DNA of 46,771 nt, taken from an uncultured Saprospiraceae bacterium (GTDB lineage Bacteria; Bacteroidota; Bacteroidia; Chitinophagales; Saprospiraceae). The stretch lies in contig CALFUK010000061.1 of the NCBI GenBank assembly GCA_937929945.1, positions 1 through 46,771 of the forward strand, read 5' to 3'. Positions 7,534-18,700 of this stretch are shown here, piece by piece; positions within the stretch are counted from its first letter, which is position 1; the number at the start of each line of letters is the position of its first letter. A model generated the notes under the pieces. The model was not told the DNA's origin. It saw nothing but the letters and a program-made list of their open reading frames with translations, and ran no database searches. The position numbers and the translations under genes are program-made.

Positions 7534-8949
7534 ATGAATTCGTCGAGGTATATCCTAAAAACACAGCAAAAGGCCCTAGAAATCAACCTAAATGAAGAGA
7601 TCTATGGCACCTTTGCTGAGATTGGAGCTGGTCAGGAAGTAGCCAGAAATTTTTTCCAAGCTGGAGGTGCTGCAGGCACCATTGCAAAGACCATGTCAGC
7701 CTATGACAAGACCTATTCGGACGCTATCTACGGGATCGAGGAGAAGAGTCGATACGTATGTGAGTCTCGTGTCTATAAGATGCTAGATCATGAATATGGC
7801 TTGATGGAAGACAGGCTGCAGCATGTCAGACCAAACACTAATTTTTTTGTCTTTGCTGACACCGTCGCTGCCATTAACTATAATAAGACGATTCAAGGTA
7901 ATGGATGGCTCGGCGTAAGATTTCAGCTGAATCCTCAAGAAAAAACTAATGATCTGGTACTGCATGTGAAAATGTTGGACCAGGATAATAAACTCCAACA
8001 AGAAGCCATCGGTGTGCTGGGTGTGAATATGATCTTTGCCTGCTATTTCTACAAGGATAATATGGAGTACTTCGTCCATTCACTCTTGGATGGGATAGAG
8101 AATCGGGTGAGTATTGACATGATCAGACTCACGGGTCCTGACTTTCAGACTGTAGATAACAGACTCTTGGCATTGTACATGGTGAAGTATAACCTGACTG
8201 ATGTGACTATGTTTGACGAGAATGGTCTAGCCATCCATGCTTCGGAGTGGCTGTACAAGAAGGCACTGATGGTAGTACGGGGTCACTATCGACCGCCTAC
8301 GCTTGTTACTGAGGATGTATTCGAATCTAGCTATAGACAGTTTTTGACTGATACCGATCAAGAACCTGAGCGCTGTGCCCTGGTCGCTGAGCTGACCATG
8401 GAAAACCTAAGAACAGCAGGTGGTCTCGATGACGACGACTTCTTAGCCAGAGCGGACATGCTCTGTGCCATGGGATATAATGTCATCGTATCCGACTGTA
8501 GTAATCATCAGACACTGATCAATTACCTTTCTGACTTCAAGATTAAGAAGCTCGGCTTAGTGATTGGCGCCAGAGAGCTGTTAGACATCATTGAAGATAA
8601 ATATGAGCAAAATCAAGATGGTCGATTGCTAGTGGCCTTTGGTGAGCTATTCACTAGAAATATAAAAATATACGTCTATCCGGCAGCTGATCCAAGTGGA
8701 GATTCGATCATGAGCGCACATAACCTGCCTGTACCTCAGGGCATCAGGTTCTTGTACCAGCATTTATTGGATTCCGAGCAAGTCGTCGAGGTGAAAGATT
8801 ATAATGCTGCACTGCTGCACATCATGCCATACCAAGTCTTGCAGAGTATTGTAGATAATGAAGGCGGATGGGAAGAGCACCTGCCTGCCGCAGTCGCTCA
8901 GGTCATTAAAAAGAAAGCCCTATTAGGGCATCAAGGAGCGAATAACTAA
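7534..8949 (+). CDS. Large conserved protein of unknown function
   Basis: 471 aa from the ATG at 7534. The frame can be extended to 7441, but only from a TTG and through residues lacking conservation, while the family's N-terminus (helical, then INLNEEIYGTFAEIGAGQEV) fits the ATG. The motif GTFAEIGAGQEVARNFFQ followed by GGAAGTIAKTMSAYDKTYSD is the hallmark of a widespread bacterial family often given conflicting names (TonB-related, nucleotidyltransferase); I do not know a demonstrated function. No signal peptide or membrane segment, so it is probably cytoplasmic. The next gene (M15 peptidase) begins one base after the stop, so they form an operon. The exosortase unit lies divergently upstream, 193 bases away. 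Confidence 0.85.
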   Translation: MNSSRYILKTQQKALEINLNEEIYGTFAEIGAGQEVARNFFQAGGAAGTIAKTMSAYDKTYSDAIYGIEEKSRYVCESRVYKMLDHEYGLMEDRLQHVRPNTNFFVFADTVAAINYNKTIQGNGWLGVRFQLNPQEKTNDLVLHVKMLDQDNKLQQEAIGVLGVNMIFACYFYKDNMEYFVHSLLDGIENRVSIDMIRLTGPDFQTVDNRLLALYMVKYNLTDVTMFDENGLAIHASEWLYKKALMVVRGHYRPPTLVTEDVFESSYRQFLTDTDQEPERCALVAELTMENLRTAGGLDDDDFLARADMLCAMGYNVIVSDCSNHQTLINYLSDFKIKKLGLVIGARELLDIIEDKYEQNQDGRLLVAFGELFTRNIKIYVYPAADPSGDSIMSAHNLPVPQGIRFLYQHLLDSEQVVEVKDYNAALLHIMPYQVLQSIVDNEGGWEEHLPAAVAQVIKKKALLGHQGANN

Positions 8950-8950
8950 A

Positions 8951-9760
8951 ATGTGTATGTCTATGAGAACCATGATAGTCTGTACTGTATGTATGATAAT
9001 AGCTGCGGCATGTAAGCCTAAGGTCACCGAGCTGATGGATACGGAGAGTGACGAAACGAAGCAAGAAATCCAAGTCGATCAGTATGGATATGACCTGCAG
9101 TTCGTTATGGGTCATTTCGAGCCAGCTGAGCATCCAGACTTCACTGCGATCGAGAGACAATATGCTGATCGTGAAGGGATGTATGTACATCGAGATACTT
9201 ATAAGGCATTCGTCGACATGCATCATGCAGCGAAAGCTGAAGGCATCACACTGACCATCAGATCAGCTGCCCGTAACTTTAGCTATCAGAAAGGTATATG
9301 GGAAAGAAAATGGACGGGTCAAACCAAAATCGAAAACGGAAAAGATGCTTCCGCCGCATACCCAGATCCTAAGACGAGAGCCCTGAAAATCCTCGAGTAC
9401 AGCTCTATGCCCAGTACCTCTCGACATCACTGGGGTACGGATATAGATCTTAATAATTTTGAAAACGAATATTTCGAATCAGGCCAAGGCCTCAAGGAGT
9501 ATACCTGGCTGGTCCAGCACGCTGCCGAATATGGATTTTGCCAAGTCTATTCACCTAAAGGGGCAGCTAGGCCTCATGGCTATAACGAGGAGAAATGGCA
9601 CTGGTCATATCTTCCTTTAGCCAGCCGACTGATCGCCACGGCTCAGCAAGATCTGACAGATGAAATGATTGTCGGATTTAAAGGGGCTGAAGTAGCGACC
9701 GAGATTGGCGTCGTGGGAAAATACATCATGGGTATCAATCCTGCTTGCAAAGAGAATTAA
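8951..9760 (+). CDS. M15-family D-alanyl-D-alanine carboxypeptidase, lipoprotein
   Basis: 269 aa. The start yields a lipoprotein signal with a lipobox-like AAAC at residues 18-21, so it is anchored to a membrane. The catalytic domain has the M15B (VanY-like) zinc signature: TIRSAARNFSYQKGIW, SRHHWGTDIDLN (His and Asp zinc ligands) and EKWHWSY (third ligand His plus general base region). Such enzymes trim the terminal D-Ala of peptidoglycan stem peptides. Other in-frame ATGs at residues 3, 5 and 8 are possible starts; the first gives a one-base gap from the preceding gene, implying coupling. The third gene of the unit follows 12 bases downstream. Confidence 0.88.
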   Translation: MCMSMRTMIVCTVCMIIAAACKPKVTELMDTESDETKQEIQVDQYGYDLQFVMGHFEPAEHPDFTAIERQYADREGMYVHRDTYKAFVDMHHAAKAEGITLTIRSAARNFSYQKGIWERKWTGQTKIENGKDASAAYPDPKTRALKILEYSSMPSTSRHHWGTDIDLNNFENEYFESGQGLKEYTWLVQHAAEYGFCQVYSPKGAARPHGYNEEKWHWSYLPLASRLIATAQQDLTDEMIVGFKGAEVATEIGVVGKYIMGINPACKEN

Positions 9761-9772
9761 AATCATACGTAT

Positions 9773-10330
9773 ATGTCACTTGTAGAATCTAACATGCTAC
9801 CTATTGGTACGAAGGCACCTAACTTCCACTTGAAGGATACAGTCAGTGGTAATTACTACTCGCTTAATGACTTGAAGTCAGATAAAGCGACGGTGATTAT
9901 GTTCATCTGCAATCATTGTCCCTTTGTGATTCATGTGAACAGTGAGCTTGTCAGACTGGCTCATGAGTATCGAAATCAAGGTGTCTCTTTCATCGCAATC
10001 TCCTCTAATGATGTGGGCTCCTATCCAGATGATGATCCTGATAAGATGAGGCTGGTGGCTAAAGTGCTTCGGTATCCTTTCCCGTATCTCTATGATAAGA
10101 CGCAGGAAGTCGCACGCGCCTATGATGCCGCCTGTACGCCAGATTTTTATGTATTCGGATCGGCTATGGAGTTGACCTACCGAGGCAGATTAGACGCTTC
10201 GAGACCTGGTAATGACGAGCCCTTAGATGGCAAGGACCTACGTGCAGCCATAGATGCTACTCTAGCAGGCCAGGTGATCGAAAATCAGTACCCCAGTGCG
10301 GGCTGCAATATCAAGTGGTTTACTTCTTAA
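9773..10330 (+). CDS. Thioredoxin-like / peroxiredoxin-fold protein with CNHC motif
   Basis: 185 aa, without a signal peptide. It belongs to the AhpC/TSA-ResA type group: MLPIGTKAPNFHLKDTVSG is the family start, and VIMFICNHCPF carries Cys46-Asn-His-Cys49 in place of the thioredoxin CGPC. A third cysteine in DAACTPDFYVFG next to the cis-proline region and a fourth near the end (SAGCNIKW) are also typical of this group. It probably works as a cytoplasmic thiol-dependent reductase or peroxidase; the natural substrate is not known. It is the last gene of the unit that starts at 7534. Confidence 0.88.
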   Translation: MSLVESNMLPIGTKAPNFHLKDTVSGNYYSLNDLKSDKATVIMFICNHCPFVIHVNSELVRLAHEYRNQGVSFIAISSNDVGSYPDDDPDKMRLVAKVLRYPFPYLYDKTQEVARAYDAACTPDFYVFGSAMELTYRGRLDASRPGNDEPLDGKDLRAAIDATLAGQVIENQYPSAGCNIKWFTS

Positions 10331-10441
10331 TTTTGACGATTTCTTGATGTGTTGATCTGCTGAAGCTATGATGATGAGTTGATTCTTTGAATTGCTGATA
10401 AGACGATTTGTGGTGTTACACGTCCTTTCTTCCTGAAAAAA

Positions 10442-11158
10442 TTAGTCGGTCACTTCATTATGATCAATGAGTCTGAAGCCATTACCGTGAATGTTGACAA
10501 TTTCCAGATTAGGGTCTTTGCTGATGTATTTTCTGAGTTTGGTGACAAAGACATCCATACTTCGAGCTGTGAAGTAATTGTCTTCACCCCAGATTTTGGT
10601 GAGCGCCTCTGTTCTCGTCAGCACTTCATTTTTGTGCATGCAGAACATGCGAAGGAGATGTGCTTCCTTAGGAGATAGTTTGTCTTTGCTTGACTCATCT
10701 CCATTTTTATAATTTAATATTCTCAGTGGATAGTTGAAGTGGTATTTGCCGATGGAAAATTCTTTGATTTCTTCTCTCGGATCTGCTTTCTTTTCAGCTC
10801 TTCTCATGACTGCTTGCACTCGGTAGAGTAGCTCTTCTGAGTTGAAGGGCTTGGTGATGTAGTCATCTGCTCCGATTTTGAAGCCTTCTAACACGTCCTC
10901 TTTGAGAGCTTTCGCTGTGAGGAAGATAATCGGAATGTCAGTGTCTTTCTCTCGTACCTCTCTCGCTAGGGTGAATCCGTCTTTCTTAGGCATCATCACG
11001 TCAAATATGCATAGGTTATAGCTACCCTTGTTGTAGGTGTTGTATCCTGCTTCCCCATCTGATTCAAGGGTTACATCATAATCATGCATTTCTAAGTAAG
11101 ATCGTAAGACATCACCGAAATTTTGATCATCTTCTACTAAAAGGATTTTGTTACTCAT
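10442..11158 (-). CDS. OmpR-type response regulator (RprY-like)
   Basis: 238 aa from the ATG complementary to 11156-11158 (MSNKILLVEDDQNFGDVL). A much longer in-frame extension upstream runs into the kinase gene in another frame and is not part of the protein. The receiver domain has the acidic pair Asp10/Asp11, phospho-acceptor Asp53 in CIFDVMMPKKDG, Thr/Lys switch residues (FLTAK, TKPF), then a winged-helix DNA-binding domain (LSPKEAHLLRMF; SMDVFVTKLRKYI). It should regulate genes in response to the kinase encoded 43 bases upstream. Signal and targets cannot be read from sequence; the pair resembles the RprX/RprY system of Bacteroides. Confidence 0.93.
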   Translation of the reverse strand: MSNKILLVEDDQNFGDVLRSYLEMHDYDVTLESDGEAGYNTYNKGSYNLCIFDVMMPKKDGFTLAREVREKDTDIPIIFLTAKALKEDVLEGFKIGADDYITKPFNSEELLYRVQAVMRRAEKKADPREEIKEFSIGKYHFNYPLRILNYKNGDESSKDKLSPKEAHLLRMFCMHKNEVLTRTEALTKIWGEDNYFTARSMDVFVTKLRKYISKDPNLEIVNIHGNGFRLIDHNEVTD

Positions 11159-11201
11159 GGAGTGAAGATTGCTTATAGTATATAGATGAAAAAAATCACC
11201 T

Positions 11202-12593
11202 TTAGTCACTTTCTGAGGCAGAAAAAGGCAAAAATATCGTAAAAGTACTACCAATTCCAGGTTCACTCTCCACTTTGATCTTTCCTTGATGCGCATTTAC
11301 ACTCGCCTTCACATAGCTTAGACCCAATCCAAAACCTTTCACATCGTGCAGATTCCCAGTATGTACACGGTAAAATTTCTCAAAAATACTTTTCAAAGCC
11401 TCTTTAGTCATCCCAATGCCATTATCTGATATGATGATGTTGATCCCATCTTTGACGTTTTCAGTTGTGATCTTGATTTGCGGAGCTTTTGAGGAGTATT
11501 TTTCAGCATTATCCAGTAAGTTATGGATGACATTGGAGATGTGATTTTGATCAGCGCGTATCACAGATTTCTCCGCTTTGAGTTCGACTTCTATATTTCC
11601 GTCTCTCTTATTTACCTTCAGTCTGGAGTGTTCGGCGGCATTCTTGACCAGCGTATGGACATCGATTTCTGATATTTTGAGTTGGAATTCGCTTTTATCG
11701 ATTTGCGCCATTTGGAGCACTTTCTCTACCTGGCCGAGCATCCGCTTATTTTCTTGTTTGATGATGTTTGCGAAGCGGTTCACCTTATCGATGTTGCCAT
11801 TCACCTTAGGGCTCTTGATGGAGTCTGCTGCGAGGGATATGGTCGCGATTGGTGTCTTGAATTCGTGTGTCATGTTATTGATGAAGTCTGTCTTCATCTC
11901 TGAGACCTTCTTTTGGAAGAGGATCACATTGATGGTATAGATGAAGCAGAAGAGGATCAGGCCTGTGAATATCAATGAGCTCAAGATGGATATCCAGCTG
12001 GACGACCAGAGATATCGAGTCTTATTAGGGAAATAGATTTTGAGTTGTCCTGGCTGATCAGACTCATTCGGAAATAAATTAATCGAGTATTTAGAGCGGT
12101 AGAGGCTCTGATTTTCTCCTGGGTCCTGCAGTTCTACTTCGCTTGACATCGGCGCGTCTTCGTACTCTACGGCATACTGACCATTCAGTATGGAGAAGCT
12201 CTGCGTCTTATTGGAGTAGAGTCCGTAGTCATACATGATGTCGATACCGCGATTTTGAAATTCATTTTTGACAAATCGATCCAGAGTCTCTGGAGCGATG
12301 TCTTCGATGTAGCGATTGGGGTTGAATTTGTAGGCTAAGTCCTTAGTCTCATAGTCTCGCACACTCAGCTTGAAGTTTTTGCCAGTGCCCTTGGCTTTCA
12401 TGATCTCTTTCGTCTGCCGCTGGTAGTCTATCAGCTGCTTGTGGACATTATTGAGGCCATCCATCACATTATTGTCAAAGCTCTCTGCCTGAATGTCAAC
12501 AGCCCTTTTAATCCACATGAACTGTATAATCGATGTCCCGAGAAGTGCTAAGCTCATCAAGGCGATGATAATGATGATGGACTGCTTACTCAT
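11202..12593 (-). CDS. Membrane sensor histidine kinase (RprX-like)
   Basis: 463 aa. Membrane helix 1 (residues about 6-26) and helix 2 (about 200-226) enclose a periplasmic sensor region of roughly 170 residues without a recognised domain. The dimerisation/phosphoacceptor box FINNMTHEFKTPIA places the phosphorylated His at 243. The ATPase domain shows the N box (HNLLDNAEKYS), G1 (ISDNGIGM), F box (IFEKFYRV) and G2 (KGFGLGLSYVK). It phosphorylates the regulator encoded just downstream. It lies 161 bases after sprA on the same strand, so read-through from sprA is possible but a separate promoter is likely. Confidence 0.93.
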   Translation of the reverse strand: MSKQSIIIIIALMSLALLGTSIIQFMWIKRAVDIQAESFDNNVMDGLNNVHKQLIDYQRQTKEIMKAKGTGKNFKLSVRDYETKDLAYKFNPNRYIEDIAPETLDRFVKNEFQNRGIDIMYDYGLYSNKTQSFSILNGQYAVEYEDAPMSSEVELQDPGENQSLYRSKYSINLFPNESDQPGQLKIYFPNKTRYLWSSSWISILSSLIFTGLILFCFIYTINVILFQKKVSEMKTDFINNMTHEFKTPIATISLAADSIKSPKVNGNIDKVNRFANIIKQENKRMLGQVEKVLQMAQIDKSEFQLKISEIDVHTLVKNAAEHSRLKVNKRDGNIEVELKAEKSVIRADQNHISNVIHNLLDNAEKYSSKAPQIKITTENVKDGINIIISDNGIGMTKEALKSIFEKFYRVHTGNLHDVKGFGLGLSYVKASVNAHQGKIKVESEPGIGSTFTIFLPFSASESD

Positions 12594-12754
12594 ATGCGTT
12601 TTTAGTCTATTGCATGATAAACATTTTATGTGAGATTTACTCGTTTCGGCTCCTTGGTTTAACGATCATTTAACCACGGTAAGCAGCCGCTATCCGCAGC
12701 CATGCTATAGCTGGGCTATCGCACTCACACATGCATTGGTATGTGGACTAAGAC

Positions 12755-15700
12755 TTAGTTCAAATTGAATCTGGCAGTCACACCACCCTGTACGCTGGTG
12801 ATCGGGTAGGAGGTAGACAGATACGGCTGTGTCCTGCTGAAGTCCACGAAGGCTCTGAGCGAAAGGTTTTCGTTCATGTCATACTCCACGGATGGATTGA
12901 TCCTGAGTGTCTTGAGTCCTCTGATCGGCTCTGCACTAGCCCCTTTATCGATCTCGTGGATCCAGGTGACATCATCTCTGAATGAAAAGTCAAAGCTGAT
13001 GCTCATCTCTTGGCCTCTGGAGTTAGTCACTCGCTGATTGCCTCGGGTCTGCTCGGCATTATTCTCTCCAATAGCACTATCCGCCCTGGATCTTCTTTTT
13101 TTACCACCGAATAGATTGACATCCTGAAGGACCCAGCCGAAGTTAAATGACATCTCGGTATTTCTCGCTTCTGTCAGCTGACTGATGTTACCCGTCAGCA
13201 GACTCAGATTTCTTGTCTTTTTGAATTCGAAGCCGGCAGTAATGTCATTCGTCGTCTTGATATCAATACCGATGATCGGATCGAATGCTTCTGCAATCAC
13301 CACTGCGGGTATCTCGAAGATAGCGTAGTAGTTCTGCGATGACAATTCTGGATTGATGAAGAAGGCACCTTGTAGTGGATCCTCTAAGGCTGACTGATAC
13401 TGCAGGTCAGTCTCAAATCGACTGACTTTCAGGGTAGACTTATACCCATGTGTCACCCTGAAGCTGGAGAATATATTTCTAAACGCCTCCATCTTAGCAA
13501 GTCCGTCCCAGCGCAATGACCAGTTAGGTGCAGGTATGTAGCCTCGACTCTGTATCTCCTTGGTGATGTTGAGCGATATATCCTCTTCGACCAGGGCATT
13601 AGCTATCGTTAGGTCATTGCCTGTGTATGCTGCTAAGAATGAATGTATGAGTACATCATTTTGCTGCCGGCCGAATCCTTTGGCATAAGCGGGTCCGTCT
13701 TCATCATGATTTTCTCCTAAGTTAGGATTCTCACGTCCATTTCGATCTAATTCAGCCAGGCGATTAGAGACGACAGCTCTGTTATTTTGGAATGTGTTGA
13801 AGAGGCCATTCACATCATTATTGAAGAGCGTCTGCATGGAGAAGAAGGTCACATCGAAGGAGCCGACATCTCTCAGAGTCGTGTGCTGGAATAATGGTGG
13901 TGTAGCATATGCCGTGTCGGGATTAGAGTTGATGAAATACTCAGAGTGGTTGGAGGTGAAACTCTTTTTGAAATTCACATCCAGCTTAAAGTCTTTCCAT
14001 GGCTCTATCTCTATGTCTGCCTGATAGGTCTGCTGTGTGTTCTGGAGCACTTGCTGATTCTGAAAGCGATCTGGTGTGATCCATCCTTTACGCGCAGCAT
14101 CATCGAGGTACTGACCGCTTGCCAGATCTGGCTGTAGTCCTAAGACGAATCCCCAGCCCGGCGCGTCAAATCCTGATGAAAGGCCTAATAAGCTGGACTC
14201 TGGTAAGAATCCTGGTATGACCGTAGACAGTCTCTCTTTATAGGAGAATTTGAAATTGCGTAAGGAGAAGAGTGGCCTGACTAAGAACTTGGCAATAGCT
14301 GATGGGCCATCGCCTTTTTGTTTCTTTTTATCGTCGCCTGCTGCATCAGCGGAGGGCTCTTCTTTTGCTTGGCCTCGGCTTCTACTAGACCTTCTGGAGG
14401 AGCTTGACCGGTCTAAGCTTTTGATGTATTTCGACTTATCATACAGCTTATCGAAGGCGAATGTCGCCGTCAGAGACCGGCTCTGATTGTTACTGATGAC
14501 ATTACCTAATTGGATGCCGTCTACACCATTTCGCGAATTACCTAGGGCGACCCCGTTATTCACCGATAGTGATCCGACTGTCCAGGCATAGTCCGCATCA
14601 TAGCCAGCCTTCACTGTGACCCAGTCCATATAGGGCAAGTATCTGATCGGCAGGGTATAGGAGAGATTGAGCTGATGATCGTAGTTTTTATTTCGACCAA
14701 AATCACGCAAGTTGTTGACCAGCGTATCTCTTGCTGCTTGCTGCTTTTGCGCTATGTCAGCAAGTACATTTACCTCGTCTACTTCTCTACCAAATTTGTC
14801 AAAGAAGGGTCTGGCATCACGATTGATCCGGATACTCCCTGGCCTGATCTCATCCACCACAGCGAAATTAGTCGCTGTGAAGTTCATCTTAAGGGCCTTC
14901 GTAAAGTCCCAGTCTAAGGTGTAGCGCCGATCCCAATCAAAGCGCTGGTCATTAAAGACATAATCGATGTCTTTTGGTATTCGAAATTCCTTCACACTCT
15001 TAAATCGCCTGAGCTCGGTGCTAAAAGAAAAGCTGTTGGGGAAAGGATTAAAGTTGAATTCCTTAATGATTTTGAGATGCTTGCTTTTTATCTTTTTAAA
15101 AGGCTGGATCGGCTTACCGGAGCGAGTGTAATTATAGGTCAGGCTGCCTCGCTGATCGTCAGCCACATCTTGCTTGATGATGTCATCCTTATATTCTGTT
15201 CTGGTGTGGCCATAGCTCACTGTGAAGTTAGAGATATCCCAGGGCATTGGCTTCTTCTTAGAACCCGTGGCCCGTTCTTTACGCACATTGGTGAAGTTCA
15301 CTGTTTTTATCGTGGTGGTCTGTGCGCTTCTGTCTTTGATGTCTTCTATCAGATCGGGATCGGTGGTGCTTTCTATGAGTTCGTCCACCTTAAGGTCCAG
15401 CTCGTAGGGATCGAACTGGTCTTGGATTTTAGACTTTGCATACTGAGCGTAGAAGGGTATCTGCACGCCCCATTTATTAGGTAAGAATTTGCCAAGATTA
15501 AGATTAGTTGCCACATCATACTCTGTGATGCTCTCGAGGCTTCTCTCGAAAGTACGCTCTTCTAGTGATCCCCAGCCTACACTGCTGTAGGCAGCTGATG
15601 CCGTGATGTCACCGAGGTCAGCTAGCTGTACCTCCAGTCTGGCCTCACCAGCCACACCGCCGTTCTCATCCAGGCCATTGATTCTGAGCTCATTCACCCA

Positions 15701-18700
15701 GACTTCTCCACAGAATTTGGAGCCTCTTTTATTATGTCTTACCCCGATGGTGATGCCTTTCACGTAGCCCAGACTCGGGTTACCTTTGATCCTGACAATG
15801 CCATTGACCGAGGTGGTATCTCCAGGGATCGTTTCAGCTAGTTCTTTGACACCGATGCTGTACTCTTCTGTGAAATTACTGGGTTGGTCTAGATTTCTTC
15901 GTTTTTTTAGCTCTCTGAGCAATTCCAGATTAAGGTCAAAATCATTCTCTGCTCGCCATACGATTGCTGAGTATGCATCATCTGGTATATTGCTGATGGG
16001 CATATCTGTATCGACCAGAGATGTATCTGAGAAGGAGAGTGGGATCTCATACTCGTAGTAGTTGTTATTGAAATCCTTTCCCAGTCTGATGTAAGCAGAC
16101 AGCTCACCATTTTCAAAATCGTCACTTGAGGGATCGATCTCGGCGTGGGCAAACATCTGTAGCCGCTTATAGTAGCGCATATCCAGCTGTGTGAGCTTAT
16201 ACATACGAGCATCGCAGCTGTCTGGCAGCGCACAGATATTCATGTTCAGTGCATTTTCATCCTGCAGCACATTGGCAAAGGTATTGAAGACTCGCTCCTG
16301 TACGATGCCCTTAGGTGAGACATAGTTGAAGGGTAGCTTACTACTGTTTTCTTCGATACCGATTTCATTCACTACGAATGATCTTTCGTCTCTTCCATCT
16401 GCGCCTACACTACATTCATCTGGTAAGCGTCTCCACTGGTTTCTGATCAATTCGAATTCCGCGAGACGTAGTAATTTAGGTGTCTCGAATCCAGTCATGT
16501 ACATCCTCATGAATTGAATGGATCTGAAGCCCTGAATTCCATTTACAACTTCAGCTTTCGTTGTGTCTTGTATCGGAATCTGGAAGCGGTACCACTTTTC
16601 AGTTTGTCCCGATGGATTAAGCACCTCTCGCACATCTGTGACGAATTCTGCATTAGCGACATCTATTTCTCCGTTTTCATTTCTGAGTTTGACTTCGTAC
16701 TCATAGTAAGCCTCGCTTTGTTCGAGTGATCGATTGTCATTCAGGTCTTCCGCATCGGGTATAGGATTACCCGTACCGATTCTAGAGGTTTCTTCTGGAG
16801 CATTGCCTTGTGGGTGGTTATATCGCAGGTACCTTTCTTGTAGATTAGGTGACCCATTAAATCTTTCGTCTCGATAGGAGATGAAGTTATCATTAGATGG
16901 GTCAGTCTCTACGGAGAAGTCTGTTGGAAATGCAGTAGCGACCTCGTTTACATAGTCATTGAACATGGCTCTCTCGCCATCATCATCCAGCCCATCTAAT
17001 CCTAAGTCCTGCTCTCTTCTAAATTCTAAATCAAAAGCATTGACCTGAGGTATCGTCAGAGGGACTAGGCCCCACGCCGTGGTTAGTTCTGGTGTGTTTT
17101 CGCCTGGTGTCTTTACGGAGTTTTCGTAGAATTGTTGATTGTCTTTCAGGATATCTTCTGATACATTTCCTAAGTTGAAATACAGTGATCCATCTTCGCC
17201 GATGGGCTGTTCGTTACCATTTCTGTCATCGCTGAATGGATTGAGCATCCAGAACTCGATGTACTCAAAATTAGCTGCTTGAAAATCATTATTAGGTAGA
17301 TACCGCATGATACCGCCCCATCTTGATTCTGGATCTTTCAGGACGACCCTTTGCTGATCGTCATCTAGTTCTAATCCCGCTGATATATCAGATCCCGATG
17401 GTGGGTCAAAGTTATATTGACCTCTCTCCGACGGATAGTATGCGAGATCAAAGGTCAGTAAGTCAGAGATCTGGCTTCTGGGTACATCCCTGTTGAAGAG
17501 TTCTCTCTGCTGTACGACTCTGGTGTATGGATCAGCTCTGTCCTCAGGACTTCTGATAGACCTGTCGTCTATGATGTACCAGTTCAGCAGGGCTCGATTA
17601 TAGCCATAGGATTTGTCATCTGTGCGCTGAGCTTCAGCTAATGTGGATGGTGTGCTAGCCAGATACCATAGATTAGGTCTGGATCCTAAGGGGATGCTAC
17701 TGCTGGCTCCCTCGAAGTCATCCAGACTGACGACACCTTCCTCTTCTCCTTCTATATTGATCGCGCCTGAGTGACCAGGCTTCAGTGCCGCTACTTCTGC
17801 GGAGAAGTTGATCAGTGATGGTTCTTTCGTATTGATAAATGGGAGCTTATCTACGAGCCTCGTCACGAAGGGGGCCTCGGAGCTATAGTTCACATCCAGG
17901 CCAAATACTCGGTTATTGATCGGATCACTACCGATATTTACTTTCTGTGTAAAGGGTCGCTCAAAGAGGCGCATGTAGGTACCTCCGATGTTCAGTTTTT
18001 TATTGACTGCAAAGTCAGCTCTCAGGCCAAACATCGTCTTCTGCTGCAGGCTGAAGAGCGACTGATCCTCGAAGGAGACTCTGATCGGCACCCCTTGCTG
18101 TAGGTAGGCATCATTGAGTATTTTGATCCTGCCGATGCCATAGTCGATGTCATAATCAATCCCTTCTCTCAAGATCTGACTGCCTGCTCTCACGGTCACT
18201 GATCCCTGAGGAATGTTGAATGAGCCCAGATTGATTTCTGAGGAGACAGATGACTTTAAGGTACCTTTGATTAAGAATCGATTTTTGTCTAGATTCTCTC
18301 TGGCTAAGGTTACAGAATTATCATACAGGGTGGGGAATCCATATTTTTCGTACAGAATCTGATTGCCATCTAATAAATTCAAAAGCGAATTACCAAATGG
18401 CTCCAGCACTGGAAAAAAGATGCTTCCTGTTCTGGTATTGACAGTCAGACCTGGCTGAAAGTCAAATATCCCATCTTGCTGAGGATCACCATAAGAATTC
18501 AGCCTGTCCAGCTGAAAGAAGTCCAATAAAGGGATCTCTCGATATCCGTCCTCAGGCAAGAATCTCTTGAGACTCACATCTTCATTATCCTCAAAGAATA
18601 TATCGAGCAGGAAGTCTTCTTGAGTCAGCTGAGATGTGCCTAGTGAATAGACGTTTTTCATCATCAGATCCCATGATGGTAAGTCCACACGCTGATTAGA

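Noticed and set aside
11159-11296. N-terminal extension of the response regulator
   Set aside because: It would overlap the kinase gene and precede the well-defined receiver domain start MSNKILLVEDD; the ATG at 11158 is the natural start.
11578-11940. 120-aa plus-strand ORF antisense to the histidine kinase
   Set aside because: It mirrors the kinase catalytic region; hydrophobic composition arises from the complementary codons. No start region or homology sense.
15077-15484. 135-aa plus-strand ORF inside sprA
   Set aside because: It is antisense to sprA, whose reading frame is long, intact and family-matching; the product has no recognisable features.
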